Notes under the pieces: model-generated | Told to the model about the DNA's origin: nothing | Seen by the model: only the letters and a program-made list of their open reading frames with translations | Databases searched by the model: none | Position numbers and translations under genes: made by a program | DNA from: Karalla daura | Taxonomy: Eukaryota > Chordata > Actinopteri > Chaetodontiformes > Leiognathidae | Assembly (NCBI GenBank): GCA_029224185.1 | Contig: CM055196.1 | Location: forward strand, 24,390,673 to 24,454,672 | Direction of reading: 5' to 3' | DNA length: 64,000 bases | Shown here: in pieces, positions 12,156 through 25,615 of the stretch | Numbering within the stretch: the first letter of the stretch is position 1 | Layout: the number at the start of each line of letters is the position of its first letter

Positions 12156-13267
12156 TGAATACAAAAATCAGTGTGTTGAATGTTGCAAGTTTTGTCAGTA
12201 TTGTTTTTCATCCATTTAAAATATGTGCTCTGAACCTTGTTCTCTAGCCGCCTGACTAGTGGTGGGCTGACTGCAAAGACGTCAGACAGGACTCCTACCT
12301 GTTCCAGGAAACATTTGTAGAGATGTAAGGAGGAAAAGTGTTTTATCCTGTTCAGGTTTCCCTGATGCTCAAGAGAGAAAACTCAAAACACAAACAAAAC
12401 CGATCAATGGAGCAACGTTACCCGTAACGTCCTGAGAGTAAAAACAGCAAAGTGAAGGAAGCTGTAGAGCTTAGAAAACTATAGAGAGCAATAAAGGTAC
12501 CGCAGAAGCATAAAGATATATGAAAGTGTCATCCAAGAGATCCAAGAGAGAAAGAAATAGTTTTCCACATAAGAAGGACACCCCCCCCCCGTGGCAGTAT
12601 TGTTTTTGGTCTGATACGTCCTGCAATTTTCCTTCATTGGCTTGTTTAACAGTTGCCAGAACTCGTCAAAATTAACGACTGCTGTTAGTCAGGATTACAT
12701 CACCAGACCACCGAAACCACTTGTGCCGCTTTATCACTTTCTTTGTATTATTGCTGTTGATTTACGGCGACTAAATTTGTGCAGTGGGAGTTACAGTGTG
12801 GGAGTTGCTGGATGTGGTTTCAGCGCCTGTGCTGTTCTTCATTCCCTTTATTGAATCTGTTGTCTGGGGCGTCATTGTCCTGCCTCGGCCTCCGGCCTCC
12901 AGCGCCCTGCACGCCGTTCCTCAGCCTCTGTAACGCTGCATCTGCTCTGAATCCTGTTCCTAAATCTGCAATTCCTCTGCTCCCTTGACCTTTGACCCCT
13001 GACCCTCTGACCTCTGCCCCATCGATCAGTCACTCTCCAGATTCTGTTCCGTACCTGCCCAGCTCGCAGCGATGTCCCTCTTTTCATCCTGACAATAGGG
13101 AAGGAGGTGCAGGATGGGTGACCCTGAAGAAGCCTCCAGCACTAGTGGCATGCAGGCTGATACTGAAATATTGATTTTAAACTTTGATGTTCTTGCTATG
13201 TTTGGGGTACTTGTGTCTGTTATTAATAACATCACAATGTAACAAAACTGTTCAGAATCTAGTCCAA
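12156..13267. other. Gene-free stretch
   Basis: A C10 run at about 12581-12590 and otherwise ordinary sequence. The pyrimidine-rich, Ser/Pro-coding part (12840-13090) shows no gene structure. Confidence 0.5.
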
Positions 13268-13420
13268 ATAATATATGTAGAGGTTAATTCTATACTGACA
13301 CCTGTAAATAATACTATGTCAACAATATAGCAAATTCACTTCCTCTTCCAGAAGATAATATATGTAGAGGTTAATTCTGTACTGACAACAATATAGCAAA
13401 TTCACTTCCTCTTCCAGAAG
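13268..13420. repeat. Tandem duplication, 87-bp and 66-bp copies
   Basis: Copy 1 (13268-13354) and copy 2 (13355-13420) both run from ATAATATATGTAGAGGTTAA to CACTTCCTCTTCCAGAAG. Copy 2 lacks about 21 bp (the CCTGTAAATAATACTATGTC part). The close identity suggests a recent event. Confidence 0.92.
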
Positions 13421-14099
13421 ATTATTCATCCCCTTAAACTTCACTGGAAGGAAAGATGGAGTGATTCAAACCGTGATTTTCTGTGAAATAGCATCATTAA
13501 AAGATTTATTGATTAGACACATTGGTTCATCACCGGCCATGTAAAAGCTTGCTAATTCAACTTCACACTTAAGCAGTTTTAATTCATTTCTATGAAGCTT
13601 TGCGAAAATGCCCCAACCAAGTGGTGGAAGTGAACAGGAGGAGACAGTTGGTCTCACGTACACACTGTCTCATTGACAGCATTTCCAGTTGGTTCTGTTA
13701 GTTAGTCAGCAGCCTGCAGATGACAGAAAGTGAGCGTACAACTGATAAACCCTGAAAGGAAGGGGCGAGCCACGGAGGACAGAAACGGTGAAGAAATGAG
13801 GGATGATGCCGCCAAACCACATTCTAGATCATTTAGATCATCTGTCACTGCTGATCTCCACATCTGGGCCTTCAGCTTTTGCCTAATCTGCTTTTGCGCT
13901 TTTCCACGTGCCCTGGTTAAGTGTGTATGTGTGGAACATTTAAAAAAAAAACATCTGTACACCATTATATAATATTTAGGTATGAAAATAGTACGTCTTG
14001 CATCATTGTGGCCCTTGGATCAAAAGAAAGCGCTGTGTCAAAAGCAGTAAGAGCACAAGTACGTGATGTCAAACAGTCTCCACTCCTGGGCCAGGCAGG

Positions 14100-14101
<2 letters not shown>

Positions 14102-14148
<47 letters not shown>

Positions 14149-14182
14149 CGGGGGGGTGGGGGGGCTCAGGTCGGTGGGGGGG
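14102..14182. repeat. (GT)22 microsatellite plus G-rich tract
   Basis: A perfect GT array runs into GGGCGGGGGGGTGGGGGGG; the G runs are G-quadruplex-prone. Confidence 0.95.
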
Positions 14183-14287
14183 CTCTAGAAATAGAATGTG
14201 TCCACTGAATGATGGAGACCAGGTATGAACAGTTTCAATAAAGCCTCTTTAGTAAGCTTTTACCACCGTGTGCTTTGTAGTCGAAAC

Positions 14288-14311
14288 ACCACACACACAC
14301 ACACACACACA

Positions 14312-14344
<33 letters not shown>
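14288..14344. repeat. (CA)n microsatellite with one interruption
   Basis: CA array broken once by AAG near 14312; opposite in sense to the GT array 140 bp upstream. Confidence 0.95.
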
Positions 14345-14347
<3 letters not shown>

Positions 14348-16231
14348 GCGTATTCACCAGCATTCAAATATACAGCACTGCATTTTCATTTCATTTACAT
14401 CTACTGTATTTTCAGTGGGTATGTGCACATTACGTATTGTCTGTTACTGTTCTGTTCGGTTGTCGACACGGAGGCCAATAGAGGCTGAATAGTATTAAAT
14501 ATAAAACACATGTAAAGTAGATGAAGTGCATCACCGTCTACTCCACACGTCATTTTATAGCTTTGATGTGTATAGTTAAGAAGGAAAACAAAAAGAAAGG
14601 AAAAATACTCAGTTGAGAAGACAAACAATAAGCAGCAAGAGAGTTCACTGACAGACTGAGGAAAAACAAAAGTTGTGTACTTTGTGAATAAGTGCATAGA
14701 GGTCAGGGAGTTTAAAATCGTCAAGAGGGTTTTTGTAATGCATGTGATCAGTAGGAGACTGGATGTGGGAAAACAAAAACCAAGATCAGTGGTTCTGGAT
14801 CTGACAGTTAGAGTTTATACAAAGACCAACTGCCATTTTAAGAAAGTTTTCAAGGCAAAACACATCTGTTTGCATGCAATGCAGCTCAGCCTTTGACATG
14901 CCTATAGCCTGTAATATATGTAGAGGATGAATGTAACCTGGAACCAAAGTAACACAGTGATTTTCTCTAAGCCGGCACAGGTGTGATACATCTGACAGCA
15001 CAAAGTCACGCAGCCCTGTAGTTACACACAGAATGGAGATGTGAATTCAGTGGCAGTTCCTTTTTAAATACACTTCGTGTTTTTGTGCAGAACATGTACA
15101 CGATGTACAGGATCGGACTGATTTCTGAATTTCTAGCACCACGGCCAGCAACGCAGCCTTCCCGTGGGCAGTGATGAACATGCAGGAGAGCTGTGACTTG
15201 GCTGCAGAGCTATAGAAACAGACGTGTCACAGACTGGTGTCGACAAGCATGCCGAGCTGTGGACGGTGAAGTGGATTTCAGGAGGTTTAATGTCCCGGCT
15301 CACGCCCTCTCCCAGGTGCCTAACGACGCAGAGAAACAGATGTGTGCTGTAATCAGTTCATTCCTCTTAGAGGAATAGACATGAATAAGCCTTCAGGTGC
15401 TCCACAGCAATAAGGTTAACAACCTGTTGAGAAAAAAAATCTTCAATTCCTAGAATAGTTGCAGTGTTCAGCCTTGCTGTAAACATGCAAACTATGGAAT
15501 GTCAATTCAACTAGCTTTTCAGCTAGTTCTCCTTCACTAGTGGCAAATGGAGCTTTAATGCAGCTATGGAGTGATGTGTCCACATCCAGAACCTGAGGAG
15601 GAACCAGAGACTGAGGAAGAACCAGGAGCAGAGACACTCAAAACCTAACTGCTGCAAAATAGTGTGCCTTCATTCCCTTTGATAGTTAGTGTCACACTCT
15701 CACATCACACTCTGTTCCATGGTTCATTCTGGCTCCCTTTTAAGTAATATTTAAATGATATTTAAGGTGCTCTGATGTGGTGTTTCTGCCTGTTTTCATT
15801 CATTTCATTTCATTTCAAAATTTAAAACTAGACAGATATGACAAAGAAAAGCATTGAATATGTTGCTACCTGTATCTATAGAGAGTTCTGAGACACAGGA
15901 AGCTTTTCTGGTTCATTGACAGGTTATTGTCGGGCATAGTTTGCAGGATGTCACAAACTCAAATTCCAGTTGTTGTCAGCGATGGAGATGGATTGCCAAA
16001 AACTGGGGCGAGTCCCTGATAAACACACTGATGAGATTAAAAATGATTCATAACACCCACTTTGATAAATATCAGTCAATGACCATAGGAAATTTCTTGT
16101 CTGTATCTTCCAAAAACAATGTTTTCGGCTTTCATGCCATAGAAGTTATCAGTTAAGTTTTTTCTTACTCTTGTGAGTGCTGTAACGTGCAAAGTGTAGC
16201 GTCAGGTATAAAACACTGTCAAAGCCAAACA

Positions 16232-16310
16232 CACTTGTTAGCACTGCTGCCTCACAGCAAGAAGGAACAAGAAGGATCAAAGGCTTTTAGGTTCACTCCA
16301 GCAGAGAAGT
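16232..16310 (+). repeat. Head fragment of the same fish interspersed repeat (+)
   Basis: TTGTTAGCACTGCTGCCTCACAGCAAGAAGG is the hallmark head of the repeat whose body appears at 11960, 19065, 26920 and 62226. The following GGTTC...TCCAGCAG part is decayed. Confidence 0.65.
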
Positions 16311-19064
16311 GCATCCCATCATGCCTAATCCTAACCCTAACCCAAGTCTTGAGGAACTCCTTTGGGGTAAGAAACGTTCCCCTGGGAATGGATCAGTGGC
16401 TTTGAGACAGACAGCACTCACTTGAAACAGCAGCGTCTGCCTCATGCAGACACCGCAGGGCAGTGGGATTGGAGATCAACTGTTCAACTCCTAATCCAGG
16501 GTCAACGGGGGCATCTTGGGTGTCTCACTGTGCACTTTGATCTGTTTCCATCTGCACTATGAGTCCTCGCTGAGTCACTGGTCTTTGAATATGGCTGACC
16601 ATGCATGATGTGTAGTAGGATGTGACATCTTTATGCACATGGCTACTGATGCACCTCTAATCCCATCATCACACATTAGCAAGTCTTCACGGGGCCCTCT
16701 GCGGTCCACAGCCGAGCCTTCAGCATCAGGACGCTGAGACAGAGGGGAACACGACTTAATCTGGTTATTCTGAATGACATGAGACGGATGGATCAACATC
16801 CGTGACTGCTCTCGGCCACTTTCTATCCTCACAACGTCTGCAGGAGTGTATCCCAACTGAGTCATGGTGAAGGCAGAGAATACACCCTTGATAGGTAGCC
16901 AGCCTGGTGCATTCACTTCAACATTTCCTCAAGACATGGGTAGAGCATGAAGACTCCACAAAAGAAAGGTCACAATTTGATGCCACGAAAATGATCTGAG
17001 AATGCACAGATAGATTGGGCAGAGTTTAATGCAGGGGGCAGAGCCCTACACACAGCCCTGCAGTGATCCAGGTCTCCCTGCTCCCTGCTCAGTTTCTCAT
17101 TGTAATTGTTCCCTTTTTGTTTTAACTTTTGTTTGCTTACTTTTTCAGTGTTTTATATTAATTAAAATTGCATTTTCCAGGTGTGAGAGATGGAGACTCA
17201 GCCGCTGCTGTGACATGTGAAACCAGTCCAGGCTGCTGGTGCCATCCTGCCTCTTTTCTCTGACTTTCTGCAGCAGCAAAATCACGATATGTGTATTTTC
17301 TAATTGTGGACCTCTGTGTCTGCAGCAGGTTCTCGAAGCCAAGGCCCACATGCAATCAGAGGCGCATGTCTTGCTCAATAAGACTCAGGCATCCTGCTCC
17401 ACTGGCTTTTGCCAAAGAAAACACATCGTTGAATGAAATGAAAGTGAATTTGATTTGTAAATAGTCGACTGACATTGACCATGGAACAGAACAAGCAATG
17501 CGCAAAGTGTGAGAACTTGGAACATTTTCATCGCTTTCTTTAAACAATGTGTGTTGCAACCTGCTTTTCAAAATATAAAAAAATCCTAAATTGCCTGATG
17601 AGTTGCAGGAAATCCCTGCATATGCACATATATTTACATAAGCTCTTCATATTCTGATAAATATACGCCGCCTAAAAGTGAAATCTGACAAAGAAAATAG
17701 ATTATGGTACACAACAGAGAATGGTAATAGTCTATAAGTGGGCAGGGAAATGCAGATGTAAATTCTATAAAATTCTAGTACATATTGAAATGGCAAGTTA
17801 ACAAGACTTTTCGTATGTAATCAGACCACGCAAGCAGTGTATATGCACGGTGGTGTAATGCTGGAGAGCTCACAGTACAGGAAACAAAACAGTGCTAAAT
17901 GTAGAACATCTGGTTTGGCCACATGAGATTGTCTAGTATATCGCAAAGTTCCCTTTACAAGGAATCCAAAAACAACAACATAAATTGAATTCAAATTCAA
18001 TATTGGAGCAGTGCCAACTGTTTTTCCTGTATTATTTTCAAGATGGTCTGAATCTTCCTTCCAGAAGGTACACAGAACACAGCAGTGTATTAGTCACCGT
18101 AGGTTTGTTCAGGAGCATCTGTTTGGATGAACTGCAACCAGGACAAATCACATCAAAAATGCAAACAGATAAACAAGTTAGCTGCTTTACAGCTGCCAGG
18201 TCCTGCCTCTATCTCAGGAGACCGGGAGATTGATGGTAAAGTTATGACCACCTGACTAATGTGCATGAGCAGTGAACAAAAGACCATCTATGTCTGACCT
18301 ATTCAGATAGAAATTCCATATACAGTAACGTATATCCACTCATGTTCCAACCTGAAGCCCTGAAAGTCTCTTTGAAATTATGCTTTGTTTCATTTTTCCA
18401 AGGCTTGTTATTTACTCAGGGCACTGAGCTGACATGAGATGAAATATGCAATGCAAATAACTCTGATTTTATTTGACAAATCCATCACTATTTCCTCTCA
18501 TACTGTGGGGTGCAGCTGTACACACCTCTGCATTAAAACATGCGCAGACGATGCTTTAGGAAAATAATCTCTGAGTATCTGACCTTTGGAGCTGATCTTT
18601 GAAAATGCAAAGTAAACTCTGGCAGTAGCAACAAATGACGTAGAGCTGCATGATATTGATCAGAACTGATGAACTGATGAATACATAATGTTTGAATAGC
18701 ATGTAAAAGTGCATGGAATGAAGTTGAGACCTACACTACAAACCATCTTCCATATCCTGCAGACTCGCAGATAGGAGATGAAGAAAAGTAATCATGCCTC
18801 TCTTGACATGTTTAGGGGAGATCTAAAAAAACCTCCACTTTAGTTTACATGTATCAACTAAATGATGTGTCTATTCCAGCTGTGGTCATTGACATTTTGA
18901 TCGATATAAACTATGAAAATGTATTATATGACCATATAATACTGTTGCAGTATATCTCTCGTCAGTCCACAGGTTTACTAGCTGCTCCCAGTCCACAAAC
19001 TGATGTGTGTTTGTCTGGCACTTCTGTTAAACATTAATCATCAGACACAGAAATGTACTTATTG
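16311..19064. other. Gene-free stretch
   Basis: Contains a short CCTAATCCTAACCCTAACCC (16323-16342), the reverse telomere-type motif. Otherwise AT-rich with no gene or recognisable repeat. Confidence 0.5.
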
Positions 19065-19182
19065 TGGCACATAGGCCCGTACATCCATTACCTCACCTTA
19101 ACAGTGTCATGAAGGTTGCCAGAGCCCCTCCTACAGGGCAGAGGAGGGGAACACACCCTGGACAGGTTTCCAGTCCAGTACA

Positions 19183-19217
<35 letters not shown>

Positions 19218-19370
19218 ATTCACTCTCACACTCACACCTGGAGGCAAGTTAGACATGATGCTTTGGACTATGGAAGGAAACTGGAGCCCCTGGGGCAAAC
19301 CCACTCAGGCGTGGGGAGAATATGCAAACTCTCAGGCAAAAAGGTCCTCGGTGCTATTGGAATTTGAATT
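19065..19370 (-). repeat. Degraded fish interspersed repeat, copy B (-)
   Basis: Read on + it runs CATCCATTACCTCACC, GAACACACCCTGGACAGGT, (AC)n, CATTCACTCTCACACTCACA, GGACTATGGAAGGAAACTGG, AACCCACTCAGGCGTGGGGA, ATGCAAACTCTCAGGC. This is the reverse complement of the family at 11960. It is nearly full in the body and contains an (AC)16 array at 19184-19216. Confidence 0.85.
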
Positions 19371-22300
19371 ATTTGAAGCACATCCTTGCTGCAACAGTAT
19401 TACCCCATACCTCGTGCTTAAGGACAAAACACATTTTTGGACCATTCAATACTCTACTCCACTGTCTGTTTTTTTTTTACAGTGGTCGGATACTTCTATG
19501 TCCGTTTACAAGGAAATAAAAAGGTAGTAAAGCAGAAAGATCAATCCCTTTCAAAGGTGGACTGTCTAGAAAGGCGATATGGGCCAATAAAAGCTGTGTT
19601 ATCTCAATGAGTGTGTGGTATGACACAATATTTACAAGTGTCAGAACAATGCTGCTCATTTCTGCAGCTTCATCAGTTCTTAAATGGAGGCAGAGAGAAA
19701 GTTCTCTCTCTACTTATGAGAGAGAAATAAAGAGAGTCAGAGAGATAGACAGGGATCTCATCCCTTATGATACACAGTCAGTTGCATAGAAAGACCATTG
19801 TGAACAATGTAAATGACAAGCAAGTCACCAAAGCAATGCAAAATGTCAACCTTGAAAAGATTTGAAGCATCTGGTTGACGAGTCAAAAGAGAAGACAAAG
19901 ATTCCTCTTTCTAGATTCTAGAGCTTTCAGTCGCTTTTTGGTGGCTCATGGTGCCAGGTCAGACGCTATCACAGCCACACAAAACGAACCACTACCTGTT
20001 ATCAGCCTCTGCCATTCTTTGAATCTTTGGATCATCTCAACCGTGGCACAGCAGGAAGCTTGGTCAGATGTGGCAGGCTGGCCCCGATGCAGTGGCCAAG
20101 CATCTGCTTTCATTTCCAAATCACTTTTTACAGAGGAGCTGCCAAGAGCAGCAGAAGGTAACAGGAAGTATTTGGAATTAGGTGGCCTCGCCACTCGCCG
20201 GGGACTTTTTCCTCCTTCTTTTATTTGTCTCAAGAATGCAGTCACGCAGCAACCTGTACAGATTTCATTTCCTCATAGCTGAGATCTGGTCACAGTCCAG
20301 ACCACCTCCATATGTTGCAACAAAACAATTAAACGAATTGTAATTAAACTGTCAACATTAAAACAGTGTAGGGAAAGCTTATTCTCCATCCTTTCATAGG
20401 TTTTTGTCACGTTTTTGTCCCGTTTTTCTATACATTGTTTGACTTTGAGCTTTGTCTCTCTCTTAATTGCTGCGAAAGATCCAAAGCAATAGAAATGAAT
20501 TACCCCATCTGACCACACCACTGCTAAATTGTTAGGTTTATGGTTTGCATTTTGTTTCTTTACTGGTCCAAAAATAATCCAAAGTGTGACCTTAAAGACA
20601 AGGTGCCGTGCTTTTATCCATACACAACTACTCATAAACATAATGACATGGACAGAAGTGTAACCAGGACGTGATTCATCAGGAAAACTGTCCCTCGGGT
20701 TCTGGCACAAAGCCACAGCTGCCACTGTGTTACTGATTATACTTCCAGAATCTAATTTATATAATTAACTGTGATTAATTGTGTCCTATGCTGGAGATAC
20801 TGATTTAATTCGGTAATGATGAGACTGAGTGGTTAAGGATGTAGCAGTCAATGGTGTTTTCATTCACCTGCACAAAGCAGCTTTTCCAAGAATTCAAGCT
20901 ACACACCATTCAGCACTGAGTGCAGCTGCAGACTCCTCTGAGGGAGGGAGGGAGGTCAAACCAGTTTGTTTATCACTCTGAGCCAAAACTAAATAACTTC
21001 CGCTTCACAGTGGATGGATATCCGCCACGTTTTCTTTCCAATACTCATGACCATTTTCACTGTCATTCAAAGTAATCCACTGGTGCACTGGTTCAGCCAC
21101 ATTACCCTGGTGCTAATGTGGTTGGACCAAACCCTCCAGGGGCCAATTATAGGTCCGCACACTGATGCTGACTTGCTGCAACTGCCCTGAAGGTAGAGTG
21201 GTTTATTTCTGTGCAGTTAATCCTGCTTCTCGTCCAGTCTTGGCTGCATTGGCAGGCCTACATCCTGTTGACAAAAGAAGTATGTCATAATCTGACATGG
21301 CTATAGACTTTGCATTACATGACATCAGTCTTGTCGTACTGTGCCCTTGTTATGTTCACACGCAGCATAATGACAGAAATTAGTGTCGCCGCAACCAAGT
21401 GTCTCACTTCAGGAAGAGAAATGAGGGGGAGACCTGGGTGAGACCTGATGGACTGTGATTGGACGTGTTGACTGCCACTTATGCAAACAATTGGTCTCAG
21501 TGCTTTCAGTTGTAACTGTGTAATGGGCTCAGATCTGATGTTGAGCGCTTAAAGGACGGTGAAGCAAAGCAGGCGTACGGCACGTAGCCACGCCGCTGAA
21601 TCCAGGTTGATGTATAAAGCTCTAGGTGTTGTTACCACATAGATCATTAAATCATGATTCAAGACCACAAAAATAATTGGATCAGTTTACAGTCTAATTC
21701 CTCCTTGGCTTCCCTTCCGAGTTGAGCCTGAGGCTTCTTACTGTATAGCTCCGTCTGGCCTGTGTCACTCTTGTTGGCATCCGTCCCGAGTCTGATAAGA
21801 AAACAGAGCGACTGTGGATGAGTCGTAAACAGGAAATCTGAGGACACAACAAATATCAGCGACCCAGGAAGTGACACTAATGAAAAGCAAAGAGCTGTAT
21901 ATTTGTTTGTTTGTTTGTTGAGCGTGAAATCAAATAACTTGAGCTACATCCTTTGGGTTTTTCCGTCCCCAAACTTTTGTGTTTTGTAACTGATTTGATT
22001 TTCTGTTTTTCTCAGATTCACCACAATAATTAAACGACATAAACTCTGTGGGTATGAATGAGCATCACAGCGACAGCAATGAGGGCTGTTTGCTCGAAGC
22101 AGCATATAGAATAGCTGTCAGGATGTGTGTATCAGCTAGCCAAGCGCTATTGAGGATTAGCTCAGTCCTAATTGGCCAGATTCTTTTTGACATGAGTCAA
22201 CAGCTTCTGTTTCAGCATGCAAAGGTCTCCCTTCCCGCGCAGCGAGAGACTGCTTCACTGTATTTCACAGGTTAGTTTTGACTGGGAATTAATACATGTA

Positions 22301-23727
22301 ACAGGTCAAAGGTTGTATAAATCAAATGGGAAATTCCTGAATTTAGTATCCCAGGTTAGCTTGACGTTATAAACCTCAAAAGTAAGGCAGACCATCTGTT
22401 CAGGCTGACAGACATCATCCAGCCAAACTGCCCCCATAAAAGTTGTTTTTGTCTGACAGCTCGCTGCTGTGTTTGAGATGTAGTGACCCCACATGAACCT
22501 GGGAGTGAAGCAGAAGTCGCCCTTTTTCTCTGCCCTAATAGGCCAATGGGAGGTGTTGCTCTTGCTGGACAGGTCTTACTTTGTGCTCTTCTCAGCCAGG
22601 TCTCCACTGTTTGCTGATTGCCCCCTTCTCCTCAGGACCCTCCTCACGTTGCAAAGGAAACTGTTCCCTCCAGAGAAAAACTACTTCATGAGGTTCCATC
22701 AGCATGGAACAGCAAAACCAGAAGTGATGGCAACACATCAGAAAAGACAAAGGTTGATGGAAAGATGCAATGAACCAAAGCAGTGATGAAATGGTGAGGT
22801 GTGATGTGATGATGGAATCTGACATCAGTTCTTTGTTTTCACAATCCTTGTTTTGAAAATGTTTGTTTAAGTTAGAAGAATTACAATAAGACTCTGATCT
22901 CTGATCAGTATACAGTCATAGAGTATATATCCAGGTGTAAATGGGTCCCTTTTAAAGACCCCTTTAGTTGAAAAAGATGGTGATGCTGTTTCCTTTAAAA
23001 AAGTAGTTTGAAAAAACAGCTTCCAGCCATTCATGAGGCAAATTAAAGGATTGTTATCAATGTATTGCATCATTTCAAGGTATGCATTGTGGAAACATGA
23101 CAGGCCAAAAAGGGCATTGGGTTAGGGTAGGGGTCACCATCCATCTCCATTATAAACACTGTTGAAAAACAGAATCCACTAATCAATGATCATATTTTTC
23201 AATCAATGGAAGAAGAGAAAATATTAATAAAGAGAAGACAAAGCCCAACCTAGAAACTGATTGAGTGGGTGGATTGAGCTATGCACGGTGGGTTTTTTTC
23301 GGAGCCATCATCCAGTGGATTGATCCTTCGGGAACATGTTTGTGCCTGTACAAACGATTCTGTTTATCAGTTTCACTTTACAGCTGAAGCATAACAGTGT
23401 CACCTGCACGCTGCGTTGTTTGGTTCAGATGCAGCAAACATGGCACAGATGAAGCTCTAGAGCGTGGCTCTATTTCATGGGAATAGATGACACTACAGCC
23501 ATTACAGCTTCCATTTGGCAACAGACGCAGTGAATTTGCAGGAATGCTGTGTTTGACACAATACTGAGCACCCCGAGACTCTCCAGGCCCTGAGTCTTCT
23601 TCACCAATGTCAGTTGCAAATGAGCGCTGTAAATATTGCAAAATGCAGCTTCGCTAAGAAGGAAAGATGATATTTGTGTTAATGCATAAATAAAACTGCT
23701 CTTTTATTCCCTCTTCCAATTTGAATC

Positions 23728-23779
23728 CCTCTCTCTCTCTCTCTTTCTCTCTGTCTCTCTCTCTCTCTCTGTCTCTCTT
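23728..23779. repeat. (CT)n microsatellite
   Basis: Interrupted CT array with TTT and GT interruptions. Confidence 0.92.
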
Positions 23780-24477
23780 TCACCACTTTAACCCCATCTC
23801 ATCTCACCTCACCACAATCTGCACCTGAAACCACAATCTCAAAACTGAGCCATCAGCACAGCCAGTCTGCAGTAGATACCTGGAATGGTCACATTGTGGT
23901 CAGAGCTGTTTCTCACTCGCCCTGACAGTGATAACAGCAACTCATTCAGAAACCACTGCAAAGCAGCGATGGGGTCAGGACCAGTGAGGTTTCCAGTATG
24001 TTTCCCATCATGTTCATCACGAGTTGTAGTGGTAGATGGGCAGGCAGATATACAATCATCATTATATGTAATGATGTAATGCTCCTGCAGCCCCTATGCT
24101 GCAGCAGGTATCGTGCTCACCAAGCTAAAGGTAGCCTAATCCTGGAAGGCAAAGGTCACAAAATCTGTGTAAGACCTTTATTGGTCTCAGGTCTGCGTTC
24201 TCATCCTGGCTAAATGTGAGTGTGAATGGCACATGGCAACACATCATGCATGCAAAAGAAGATCCACTCACTAATGGTGTAGAGCTCTCAGCGACTTTGT
24301 GCGTCATCGTATGTGTGGAAACAGAGGTGACATACTCCATACTGACACAGCTTCCTCAAGGCATCATCTGGTTGAGTCAAAAAGCAAATATGTGACTAGA
24401 GACTGATTGGTGAGTGGTTCATTATCAGGCTTTTGGGAATATTTGAAATTTTGCCAAATCCAGATGCACTCCTACCC

Positions 24478-24582
24478 CAAACACCCACACCCACGCATAC
24501 ACACACACAAACACACACACACACCACACCCACACACACACACACACCACACCCACACACACACACAGACACGCACCCCCCC

Positions 24583-24614
<32 letters not shown>
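24478..24614. repeat. Compound CA-rich and poly-C tract
   Basis: CA repeats interrupted by CCACACCC units, then a C run of about 23 bases (24577-24599), then CA again. Length is likely unstable. Confidence 0.93.
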
Positions 24615-25578
24615 ATATAGTGAGTTCCAGTAATGCACTTGGATACTCCCACAGCAGCCCTGACTACTGAGAAACATATTATCACAAGTTATCACACATC
24701 TTACCTGCTTTGTAAAACTCCCCCGTAAGAGAGTTTCACTTGAAATTTATGTGACTGAATCTAATATAAACAATAGCTACAACAGTTTCTAATGCCCACA
24801 ACAATAATTTACACACTTCTGCGCTTTCTGTAGGAAGATTTAACTTGAACTGTGATTATATTTCCATATTTATCATAATGTTCTCACATTGCTCTACTAT
24901 TCAGGGTATTTTACATATTATTTTAGTTAGTATACTTTTCTATTGGTGTTTATTAGAGGCATGAGCTGTTTTATATCTATCTTATATCTTATGTATTTCT
25001 GATTCTGTTTCTGATAAGAACATGATAATTGTTCAGAATGAAACGCTGAATCTCTGAGACAGCTTTAATTTGTTTTGCCTGTTCAAACTCTTTGGATTGC
25101 AAACCCCAGTGGAGTACATTAACTGTGAGGGGACTTTGCTTTGAACATCGGACCACTTAGATGTCACAAACTAAGGCAGGCTGCTGACCCAGCATTCAGT
25201 CTGAGCCCCTCCAGTAAAATGGAAATAGTCACGGCTAAATCCCATTGATAAGTCTTATCAGGGACTGGTGTTTTTGTTTAGCTACACGTAGCTATTTATA
25301 CATTTATATTGTCTGTCTGCTTCTTTAAATGCACGGTTCAGGAAGTGGAAGCTTTAAGAAGGTCAGGCACAGGATGCAGGAAGAAACCTAACATGCTAAT
25401 AAAGATACAATAACTAGGATTGTGTAAAATGTGACTTAGGACGTAAAGTTCTAACACTTCTCAAACATCTCATCAGACAGTGGCATCAATTTTCTACAAA
25501 TTCAGAGGCTTCAGCAGCAGCTTCAAGTAGTAGCCAGTGGCAACAAAATGGAGGATAAGAGTCTGATTTTTTTTCTGA

Positions 25579-25615
25579 GTTTTTACTTTTGATTTGAAAA
25601 ATCAAAAGTAAAAAC
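25579..25615. repeat. Perfect 17-bp inverted repeat (hairpin)
   Basis: Arm GTTTTTACTTTTGATTT, spacer GAA, arm AAATCAAAAGTAAAAAC. No flanking terminal repeats or transposon coding part are seen. Confidence 0.95.

Larger units (their letters stand above)
13421..16231. other. Gene-free stretch with facing GT and CA arrays
   Basis: Holds (GT)n at 14102-14146, a G-rich patch to about 14182 and (CA)n at 14288-14344. The rest shows no gene or recognised repeat. Confidence 0.5.

Noticed and set aside
11801..12211. 136-codon minus-strand open frame
   Set aside because: Falls largely in a degraded interspersed repeat.
16323..16342. CCTAACCCTAACCC as a second telomeric site
   Set aside because: Only about two perfect units; too short to separate from chance. 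The same holds for TTAGGGTTAGGG at 36122-36133.
20273..20725. 150-codon minus-strand open frame
   Set aside because: No recognisable domain, no splice context and ordinary AT-rich composition; treated as chance.
24396..24695. Low-complexity frames of Cys/Val/Gly and Pro/His/Thr
   Set aside because: Translation of the CA and poly-C microsatellite.
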